Shown here one piece after another: positions 57,671 through 63,225 of a stretch of 63,225 bases of DNA (the first letter of the stretch is position 1; each line of letters begins with the position of its first letter). The stretch spans positions 1 to 63,225 of the forward strand of contig DJYJ01000040.1 in assembly GCA_002450075.1 (NCBI GenBank), in the 5' to 3' direction. The translations under genes were made by a program, and so were the position numbers. Below the pieces are notes generated by a model. The model was not told the origin of the DNA and ran no database searches. It was given only the letters and a program-made list of their open reading frames with translations. The DNA comes from Clostridiales bacterium UBA6981 (GTDB lineage Bacteria; Bacillota; Clostridia; Oscillospirales; Oscillospiraceae).

Positions 57671-58900
57671 TTATTGCCTGTACAGTTTCGGATACGCCTT
57701 TTTGTCGAGCGCGCGCAGCAGGATCGTCGCCGCGGCGGAGAGGAGCGTCACCGAGAGGATGAGCGTCCAGGTCCAGGTGGAGCCGGCGCGGTCGTAAAGC
57801 TGGCCGACGACGAGGTCGATGCCGCCCGTGATCACCGTATAAGCGACGCTCATGAGGGCGTTGATCCGCCCGCGGTGGCTTGCGGGGATGCGGGTCGAGA
57901 CGTAGGGCCCCGACGAGAGCACGTCGAAGATCTCGCCCCAGGTGAAGATGAGCATCGCGAGGTAGTAGCCCGGGATGAAGCCGAGCAGCAGGAGGAAGAC
58001 CAGATAGCCCGCGAAGACGAGCAGCCGGCCCATGAGCATCTTGCCGGTGTCGCGCATGCGGACGAAGAGCTTCGTGATGAACGGCGTGAAGAGCACGACC
58101 GTGACGCAGTTGAGGCTCGAGACCGTGCCGAAGATGACGGCGCCCGCGTCGCCGTGGACGGCGGCCATGTCGAGCGGCATGATGAAGTTGTACTGCCCGT
58201 AGGCGGCGGAATAGAGCGTGCCGCAGAGCAGATAGAGGATGATCAGCGGGTTTTCCTTCAGGATCGCGAAGACGCTCGCGCCGTCCTTCTTTTCCTGATA
58301 CGACGCCTCCTCGCCGCTGTCCTCGACGGGCGTGACGTCCTTGATGAGCACGGCGATGAGTACCGTCGAGACCGCGATGGAGGTGCCGCTGATGAGGAAG
58401 CTCAGCCACAGGTAGTCCTTGAAGAGCAGCCCCGCGATGGTCGGCGAGAGGACAAGGCCCAGGTTGCCGCCGAGATATTCGAGCGAATAGGCGCGCTCGC
58501 GGTCCTTCGTCGTGGACAGATCGGCAAAGAGCGCGTCGTACGAGGGGTATTCCATGCTCTGAAAGATGCCGCCGATGACGAAGAGGAGGATCGTGCCCAT
58601 CCCCAGCGGGATCGCGGCGCTGATGTAGAAGCAGACAATGCTGACGCAGTCGCAGACCACGATCATCCACTTTTTGTTGACGCGGTCGGCCAGCTTTCCG
58701 CCGAGGATGCTGGCGGGCAGCATGATGATGCTCGAGCCGACGAAGTAATATGAGATCTGCGCCGCCGTCAGGCCGATCTTCTGGCTGAGGATCATGGTCA
58801 TGACGGGCCAGATCATGCTGCCGAGATTCGTGACCATCCTGCCGAAGGCGAGGATATAGATCTCGCGGCGCAGGCCGCGGTATTGATTGAAAACAGTCAT
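57671..58900 (-). CDS. MFS efflux transporter under attenuator control
   Basis: This carrier has about 12 helices and 409 aa. Motif A is seen as GGKLADRVNKKWMI after helix 2, and the second half has PFITKLFVRMRDTGKML. Its style (PSYDALFADLS, YVSTRIPASHRGRINALMS) is that of drug:proton antiporters, but the substrate is not known. ATG 58900 follows aaaggag at slightly long spacing. The 260 bp upstream hold a promoter, a leader peptide and two terminators, which points to induction by a translation inhibitor, as for many ribosome-targeting drug resistance genes. Confidence 0.85.
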   Translation of the reverse strand: MTVFNQYRGLRREIYILAFGRMVTNLGSMIWPVMTMILSQKIGLTAAQISYYFVGSSIIMLPASILGGKLADRVNKKWMIVVCDCVSIVCFYISAAIPLGMGTILLFVIGGIFQSMEYPSYDALFADLSTTKDRERAYSLEYLGGNLGLVLSPTIAGLLFKDYLWLSFLISGTSIAVSTVLIAVLIKDVTPVEDSGEEASYQEKKDGASVFAILKENPLIILYLLCGTLYSAAYGQYNFIMPLDMAAVHGDAGAVIFGTVSSLNCVTVVLFTPFITKLFVRMRDTGKMLMGRLLVFAGYLVFLLLLGFIPGYYLAMLIFTWGEIFDVLSSGPYVSTRIPASHRGRINALMSVAYTVITGGIDLVVGQLYDRAGSTWTWTLILSVTLLSAAATILLRALDKKAYPKLYRQ

Positions 58901-58955
58901 GTTGACGGAAATCTCCTTTCTTCCCTGTTTGTGTGCGGAGACCTCGGGAAGCGGA

Positions 58956-58985
58956 AAAAGAAAACCGCGGCGCAAGGCCGCGGCT
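58956..58985 (-). terminator. Attenuator 2 (second leader terminator)
   Basis: On the minus strand ccgcggc-cttgc-gccgcgg is followed by ttttcttttt, just upstream of the MFS start. Confidence 0.75.
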
Positions 58986-58997
58986 CGTAAACGGACA

Positions 58998-59028
58998 AAC
59001 AAAAACCGCGGCGTATCCGCCGCGGTCC
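58998..59028 (-). terminator. Attenuator 1 (first leader terminator)
   Basis: On the minus strand ccgcggcg-gata-cgccgcgg is followed by tttttgttt. The bases just before the stem (cggaccg) can instead pair with cggtccg near the end of the leader ORF (59068-59074). Confidence 0.8.
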
Positions 59029-59057
59029 GATCATCAGAGAAAGCCCCTTCTCTGGGC

Positions 59058-59120
59058 TTACAGGGCGCGGACCGAGGTCATCAAACGATATTCAGCTGCA
59101 GCAAACCATTTCCGATTCAT
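59058..59120 (-). CDS. Leader peptide (20 aa) for the MFS efflux gene
   Basis: A short frame starts at ATG 59120, encodes MNRKWFAAAEYR and eight further residues, and stops with TAA at 59058. The ribosome binding site is near perfect (aaaggaggt, 9 bp spacing) and the promoter is 38 bp upstream. Its ribosome-binding segment (gaggtcatc, 59125-59133) is the exact complement of gatgacctc inside the leader (59074-59082), so translation and folding must compete. The position before two terminators is the classical layout for ribosome-stalling attenuation. It is too short for any homology argument. Confidence 0.7.
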   Translation of the reverse strand: MNRKWFAAAEYRLMTSVRAL

Positions 59121-59157
59121 CCGGGATGACCTCCTTTCCTTTTCTTTCGCAAATCGA

Positions 59158-59186
59158 AACATATCAGATAACGCCGGGAAAGTCAA
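59158..59186 (-). promoter_or_regulatory. Promoter of the leader-MFS transcript
   Basis: On the minus strand TTGACT (59181-59186), a 17-bp spacer and TATGTT (59158-59163), lying at the end of the GNAT gene. Confidence 0.65.
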
Positions 59187-59189
59187 GCG

Positions 59190-59732
59190 TCAGTTTCCGT
59201 TCAGGTCCCTGTGATACCAGTTCATGAAGTAGCTCTCGCCGTTTCGCTCGTCGACGCGCTCCTCGCTGCGGTCGAAGAAAAAGCCGCGCTCGCGGATCAG
59301 CGCGTTCGAGGCGAAGTTCTCTTCGCGCGCGGCGGCGACAAAGCGCTTCGCGCCCATGCCGCGGCAGAGCTCGCACAGGGTCTCCAGGATCTCGCGCCCG
59401 TAGCCGCGGCGCCAGTAGTCCGGCCCCAGGGCGATGCCTGTCTCGCCCCAGACGCCCTCGCGCAGCGGCTCGACCCCGGCCCAGCCGATGACCCGGCCGC
59501 TGGCCTTTTCCTCGACGCAGTATTTCCAGGGGTGGGTCTTTTCCCATTCGATCGTGCGCGCCATGCGCGCGCGGGCCTCGTCGGCGCTCTCCGTCACGCT
59601 CCAAAGCATGTAACGCGCCGCCTCGGGGCGGGACCACACGTTGCGCCAAAGGCTTTCCCAGTCGGAAAGCATGCCCTTTCGCAGCAGCAGCCGCGGCGTT
59701 TCCAGCCTCTCTTTGCACGGCGTTTCGTTCAT
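59190..59732 (-). CDS. GNAT-family N-acetyltransferase (RimJ/RimL-like)
   Basis: This acetyl-CoA-dependent transferase of 180 aa belongs to the Acetyltransf_3 branch, which includes RimJ/RimL and many antibiotic or small-molecule acetylases. The family pattern is ETPRLLLRKGMLSDWESLW at the start, GRVIGWAGVEPL in the middle, GIALGPDYWRRGYGREILETL (acetyl-CoA loop, about residues 97-117) and NFASNALIRERGFFF near the end. ATG 59732 has ggaggtg upstream; 19 further upstream codons are open but lack one. The substrate is unknown. Confidence 0.9.
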   Translation of the reverse strand: MNETPCKERLETPRLLLRKGMLSDWESLWRNVWSRPEAARYMLWSVTESADEARARMARTIEWEKTHPWKYCVEEKASGRVIGWAGVEPLREGVWGETGIALGPDYWRRGYGREILETLCELCRGMGAKRFVAAAREENFASNALIRERGFFFDRSEERVDERNGESYFMNWYHRDLNGN

Positions 59733-59821
59733 GTGGCACCTCCGGATCGAAAGTGACACTACCATATCAAAGAGCGGGGCGCATTTCAAGTGCTCCCGGG
59801 CAAAAACTTTTGCCCGGCGGC

Positions 59822-59851
59822 TTGTATGCGGCGGGCCCTTTGTGATAGAAT
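59822..59851 (+). promoter_or_regulatory. Promoter of ptb
   Basis: TTGTAT (59822-59827) and an extended -10, TGATAGAAT (hexamer 59846-59851), are 18 bp apart. A small dyad, gatag / ctatc, overlaps the start region. Confidence 0.5.
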
Positions 59852-59930
59852 AACACTATCAAGTATCCGCACGTGAAGAGAAGAAGCGCGGCGGGAAAAA
59901 ACGGAACAGCAAAGCAAAGGGGAGAACAAC

Positions 59931-60875
59931 ATGAACGAATCATTTATGACCGGCTTTGACAGGATTGTTGAACGGGCGAAAAAGGTCGAAAAGCCGATGC
60001 GCGTGGCCATCGCGGCGGCGGACGCCGAAAACATCGTGCGCGGCGCCTTTCTGGCGCAGGACGCCGGCTTTGTCGAGCCGATCCTGATCGGCAACGGGAA
60101 CAAGATCCGCGCCGTGCTCGAAAACATCGGCCAGGCGGACCGCGACGTGACGGTCATCGACGCCTCGGGCGGCGACAGCTCGGTCCAGTTCGCCATCGAG
60201 ATGATCAACTCCGGCGACGCCGACTGCCTCATGCGCGGCAACTCGAGCACGCGCGATTTTCTGATGCCGGTCCTGAACAAGTCGAACCACCTGATCGTGC
60301 CCGACACACTCGTCACGCACATCAATTTCCTCAAGATCCCGGGGCTGGAGCGCATGGTCGCGATCTCGGACGTGACGCTGCTGATCAACCCGCCCATGGA
60401 GGCGCGCAAGCAGGTCGTGAAAAACATGGTCAAGGCGCTCAACGCCTTTGACGTGGAAAAGCCGAACATCGCGCTGCTGGCGCTGGTGGAAAAGCCGAGC
60501 TATCACATGCGCGACACCGTCGAGGACCAGACGATGGTCCGCGAGAACGAAAAGCGCCCCTTTGCCGACTGCAACCTCGTCGGCCCGATCGCCTATGACC
60601 TGATCGTCAGCAAGGAGGCCGCGCGGCTCAAGGGCTATGACTGCCCGTACTGCGGCGAATTCGACGGCATCGTCGTGCCCAACCTCGCCACCGGCAACGT
60701 GATGGTCAAGGTCCTGCAGCAGAGCGCCGGCGCCGACGGCTTCGGCGTGCTCGTCGGGGCGAAGATCCCGATCGCGATCACCTCCCGCGCCGACAAGCCG
60801 GAGCAGGCCTTCTATTCGCTGGCCGCCTGCGCCGCGATGTGGAGCGCCCCCGCGTATAAAAAATTCTTCGACTGA
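59931..60875 (+). CDS. ptb: Phosphate acyltransferase, phosphotransbutyrylase type
   Basis: This enzyme of the Pta/Ptb family moves an acyl group from CoA to phosphate (314 aa). The residues ADCLMRGNSSTRDFLMPVLN and PDTLVTHINFL, the DVTLLINPP segment, FADCNLVGPIAYDLIVS and DGIVVPNLATGNVMVKVL are typical, and the length fits phosphotransbutyrylase rather than a long Pta. A butyrate kinase gene is not in the window. The start follows a ggggag ribosome binding site. In this organism it probably ends butyrate or branched-chain acid formation with ATP yield, and it lies outside the island. Confidence 0.85.
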   Translation: MNESFMTGFDRIVERAKKVEKPMRVAIAAADAENIVRGAFLAQDAGFVEPILIGNGNKIRAVLENIGQADRDVTVIDASGGDSSVQFAIEMINSGDADCLMRGNSSTRDFLMPVLNKSNHLIVPDTLVTHINFLKIPGLERMVAISDVTLLINPPMEARKQVVKNMVKALNAFDVEKPNIALLALVEKPSYHMRDTVEDQTMVRENEKRPFADCNLVGPIAYDLIVSKEAARLKGYDCPYCGEFDGIVVPNLATGNVMVKVLQQSAGADGFGVLVGAKIPIAITSRADKPEQAFYSLAACAAMWSAPAYKKFFD

Positions 60876-60888
60876 CGCTGTATGCGCA

Positions 60889-60925
60889 AAAACAGCCCGG
60901 AACGAGTTCGTTCCGGGCTGTTTTT
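60889..60925. terminator. Terminator between ptb and the leftward genes
   Basis: A 13-bp stem, aacagcccggaac / gttccgggctgtt, is flanked by A-runs and T-runs. It serves both convergent sides. Confidence 0.88.
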
Positions 60926-60940
60926 GTTGAAGGAAAAGGC

Positions 60941-61762
60941 TTAGTCCCGTTTCCGCGAGCGCGAGGCGAGCACGCGCAGCAGCAGATTGATGATGTCGAG
61001 ATACAGCGCGCAGGCCGAATCGATCGCGTTGTCGGCGGTCTTCGGCCGCATCTGGGCGCGCGCCCAGTCATAGCCGATATAGCCGCAGAAGATCAGCGCG
61101 ACAAGTGCGTTCGTGATCTGCAGTCCGCCGCCGAGAAAATAGGTCACGACCTCGGCCGCAAGCGCGACGAGCAGCGAGCCGAGGAGGCACGGCCCCATGC
61201 GGGAGAAAAGCTGCGGCTTCCAGTTCGACAGCAGCAGCATCCCGGCCGCGACGGCGGCGGTGATCTGAAAGGTCTCGCGCACGGCGTCGGCGCCCTCCTC
61301 GGCCACGAGCGCCGAGAGCACCAGTCCCAGCGGCAGCACGACGAGGTTATACCCCACAAAGCTCCAGATCGGCTTGTGGGAGAAGGTGTTGAGCAGCACG
61401 CCCGCAAGCGCCAGCACAACATAGGGGATCAGGATCATGGAATAATCGATCCGCGTGATGACGCGCGAAAAGACGATGCAGAACACGACGTTCATCAAAA
61501 AGCCCCACAGCAGCGTCCCGCCCAGGATCAGGTTGTAATGCTCCTCCGAGACGGCAAAGTCCTTTGCGAGACTGGGCGTTTCCGACAGGTCATTGGGGAG
61601 CACGCCGGCCGCGTCGCTTGAAAACGCGGCGTTCGAGAGCACCTGCGCGGTCTTTATCGCGGCGGCCGCGTCGGCGGCCTGCTGCGCCGGGATGGGCGCG
61701 CCGCAGTTGGCGCAGAATTTTTCGCCCCGACGGATCTCGGAGCCGCAGTGTTGACAATACAT
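60941..61762 (-). CDS. Zinc-ribbon protein with a Bax inhibitor-1-like membrane domain
   Basis: This protein of 273 aa joins two parts. Residues 1-24 are a zinc ribbon, CQHCGSEIRRGEKFCANCGAP. After an Ala-rich linker, about seven hydrophobic segments (about residues 80-255) end in CGYIGYDWARAQMRP and ALYLDIINLLLRVLAS, matching the conserved C-terminus of the Bax inhibitor-1 / YccA family (LYLDFINLF), which are pH-sensitive membrane proteins with calcium-leak activity in some members. A zinc ribbon on a Bax-inhibitor domain is unusual. It is followed by thiN 4 bp upstream on the same strand. Confidence 0.8.
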   Translation of the reverse strand: MYCQHCGSEIRRGEKFCANCGAPIPAQQAADAAAAIKTAQVLSNAAFSSDAAGVLPNDLSETPSLAKDFAVSEEHYNLILGGTLLWGFLMNVVFCIVFSRVITRIDYSMILIPYVVLALAGVLLNTFSHKPIWSFVGYNLVVLPLGLVLSALVAEEGADAVRETFQITAAVAAGMLLLSNWKPQLFSRMGPCLLGSLLVALAAEVVTYFLGGGLQITNALVALIFCGYIGYDWARAQMRPKTADNAIDSACALYLDIINLLLRVLASRSRKRD

Positions 61763-61766
61763 GGCT

Positions 61767-62393
61767 TTACTCCTCTCTTACGCGGATGAGCAGCAGCCGC
61801 CCCTCAAGCGCGCGGATCTCCGCCGTCTGCCCCGGCAGCGGCTCGTTGCTGACGCCGAGCGAGCTGTCGCAGGGGAGCGCGGCGCCGCAAAGCGGATATT
61901 TCGCCCCCGTGACGGTCACGCCCCCGGCCGAGCCGTCGAGGTTGAAGAGCGAGAAATAGGGATAGCGGTCGGACACGCGCGCGCCCTCCTGCGCGACGAT
62001 CTCCATCTCGGCATAGTCGTCGACGAGCAGCGCCCTTGCCCCGGCCTCATGGAGCATCAGCAGCAGCGCGAGGTTGCCGAGCGTGTGGTCGAGCCGCGCG
62101 CCGGATGCGCCGAGGAGCAGAAAATCGCGATAGCCGCGGCGCAGCGCCTCTTTTGCGGCGTAATAGCTGTCGGTGTCGTCCTTTTCGTGCGGCAGCACGA
62201 TGGTCTCGGCCGCGGCGTGGGGGTTTTCGCACGAATCGAAATCCCCCACGATCAGATCGGCTTTGCGCCCGAGCGCGGCCATGTGCCGCAGCCCGCCGTC
62301 ACAGTAGATGAAAAAGTCGTCCGCGCGCAGATAAGAGCGGATGCTCTCGATCCGCCCGATCGGCGCGCCGCCCACGATCACAGCGCGTTTCAT
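61767..62393 (-). CDS. thiN: Thiamine diphosphokinase
   Basis: Thiamine diphosphokinase makes thiamine diphosphate from thiamine with ATP (208 aa). The motifs are CDGGLRHM, VGDFDSCEN, DDTDSYYAAKEAL (about residues 72-84) and ASGARLDHTLGNLALL, the metal-binding and substrate-binding parts of the N-terminal domain. A shorter C-terminal domain follows. It lies in a leftward run with metK upstream and the zinc-ribbon protein downstream. Confidence 0.92.
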   Translation of the reverse strand: MKRAVIVGGAPIGRIESIRSYLRADDFFIYCDGGLRHMAALGRKADLIVGDFDSCENPHAAAETIVLPHEKDDTDSYYAAKEALRRGYRDFLLLGASGARLDHTLGNLALLLMLHEAGARALLVDDYAEMEIVAQEGARVSDRYPYFSLFNLDGSAGGVTVTGAKYPLCGAALPCDSSLGVSNEPLPGQTAEIRALEGRLLLIRVREE

Positions 62394-62412
62394 GCGACGC
62401 CTCCTTTTTTGC

Positions 62413-63225
62413 TCAGCAAAGCGCCTCGACCGCGGCCTTGAGCGCCGCGGCGCGGGAGGTGTCTTCCCACTTCACGCCCAGATCCTCACGCCCCATGTGG
62501 CCGTAGGCGGCAAGAGAGCGGTAGATCGGGCGGCGCAGATCGAGATCGCGGATGATCGCCGTCGGGCGCAGATCGAACACCTGCTGCACGGCCTTCGCGA
62601 GGATCGTGTCGTCCACGCAGGCGGTGCCGAAGGTCTCAATAAGGACGCTCACGGGCTTCGCCACGCCGATGGCGTAGGCGAGCTGGATCTGGCAGCGGTC
62701 GGCAAGGCCTGCCGCCACCACGGTCTTGGCGACCCAGCGCGCGGCATAGGCGGCGCTGCGGTCGACCTTGGTCGGATCCTTGCCGGAGAAGGCGCCGCCG
62801 CCGTGCGAGGCGCTGCCGCCGTAAGTGTCAACGATGATCTTGCGCCCGGTCAGCCCGGAGTCGCCCTGCGGGCCGCCGATGACGAAGCGGCCGGTGGGGT
62901 TGACGTAGATCTTCGTGTTCTCGTCGAGGAGCCCGGCGGGGATGACGTCGCGGATGACATAGCGGATCATGTCGCGGCGGATGCGCTCGAGCGTGGCCTC
63001 CGGCGCGTGCTGGGTCGAGAGGACGACCGTGTCCACGCGCACCGGGCGGCGCTGCTCGTCGTATTCAACGGTGACCTGGGTCTTGCCGTCGGGGCGCAGA
63101 TAGTCGAGAAGACCGCTCTTGCGCACCTCGGTGAGCCGGCGCGCCATCTTGTGCGCCAGCGAGATCGGCAGCGGCATGAGCTCCTCCGTCTCGCGGCAGG
63201 CATAGCCGAACATCATGCCCTGGTC
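62413..63225 (-). CDS. metK: S-adenosylmethionine synthetase (N-terminus cut by the window edge)
   Basis: MetK makes SAM from methionine and ATP. The visible part covers the middle and C-terminal domains: DQGMMFGYACRETEELMP at the edge, GKTQVTVEYD, NPTGRFVIGGPQGDSGLTGRKIIVDTYGG and GGGAFSGKDPTKVDRSAAYAAR, all strongly conserved. The frame is open to the last base, so the gene continues beyond 63225; about 120 N-terminal residues are missing. A gap of 19 bp separates it from thiN on the same strand. Confidence 0.96.
   Translation of the reverse strand, partial: DQGMMFGYACRETEELMPLPISLAHKMARRLTEVRKSGLLDYLRPDGKTQVTVEYDEQRRPVRVDTVVLSTQHAPEATLERIRRDMIRYVIRDVIPAGLLDENTKIYVNPTGRFVIGGPQGDSGLTGRKIIVDTYGGSASHGGGAFSGKDPTKVDRSAAYAARWVAKTVVAAGLADRCQIQLAYAIGVAKPVSVLIETFGTACVDDTILAKAVQQVFDLRPTAIIRDLDLRRPIYRSLAAYGHMGREDLGVKWEDTSRAAALKAAVEALC

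Noticed and set aside
57125..58753. Plus-strand frame of 542 aa opposite padR and the MFS gene
   Set aside because: Rich in Asp, Arg and Glu in a pattern that mirrors the antisense codons of a membrane protein; the terminators and promoters here all point the other way.

Overview
The window reads as a chromosomal segment of a Gram-positive anaerobe of the Clostridia, most likely Oscillospiraceae (cluster IV). The taxonomic call is an inference from rubrerythrin, a SepF/DivIVA/IleS/LspA/RluD cell-division cluster, phosphotransbutyrylase, hfq next to mutL-miaA, GC-rich coding DNA and Gram-positive sigma-A promoters. No species can be named from this alone.

Layout. (1) 1-440: the 3' end of a 23S rRNA, then 5S rRNA and a terminator, so the left edge is the end of an rrn operon. 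(2) 0.46-29.6 kb: GC-rich housekeeping DNA. It holds rubrerythrin and a lipoprotein. A leftward block follows: mutL-miaA-hfq and yggS-sepF-divIVA-ileS-lspA-rluD plus a small membrane protein. Rightward genes are miaB, a DUF559 nuclease, mutS, a CPBP protease and trmO. After these come divergent cysE and nadE-purB-purA, a membrane protein with a GH13 enzyme, a glutaminase-less guaA, and an MFS carrier. (3) 29.7-56.6 kb: visibly less GC-rich accessory DNA, an organic-acid catabolic island of about 27 kb. A LysR regulator sits between a leftward arm (old-yellow-enzyme reductase, DUF1847) and a long rightward arm. The rightward arm encodes three families of CoA-transferase, a thiolase, two DUF6282 hydrolase-like proteins, a cupin, two D-2-hydroxyacid dehydrogenases, an HpcH/HpaI aldolase and an AAE-type exchanger. 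It also encodes a TctCBA tripartite transporter, a tandem YcxB-like membrane protein, MaoC and crotonase hydratases, an Fe-S hydro-lyase of two subunits, a MATE exporter and an IlvD/EDD-type dehydratase. (4) 56.6-63.2 kb: GC-rich DNA again, with PadR/DUF2812, an MFS efflux gene behind a leader-peptide attenuator, GNAT, ptb, a zinc-ribbon Bax-inhibitor-like protein, thiamine diphosphokinase and the truncated metK.

How it may work. The island looks like a complete uptake-to-CoA-ester route for a hydroxylated carboxylic acid that I cannot name: import by TctCBA, dehydration or aldol cleavage, 2-oxo/2-hydroxy interconversion, CoA activation, hydration or reduction, and thiolysis. Its control region is unusually legible. 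A perfect 22-bp inverted repeat and a 26-bp TCGAT-N16-ATCGA box lie between lysR and the rightward arm, and a second box of the same shape and register precedes the OYE promoter.

Other points of note are a signal peptidase II fused to a roughly 265-residue charged tail, a family of double-hairpin repeats beside the DUF559 gene, a single-base frameshift in the IlvD-like gene, and a MATE gene whose natural start appears to be ACG. All GC statements are by eye; no database search or folding was run.
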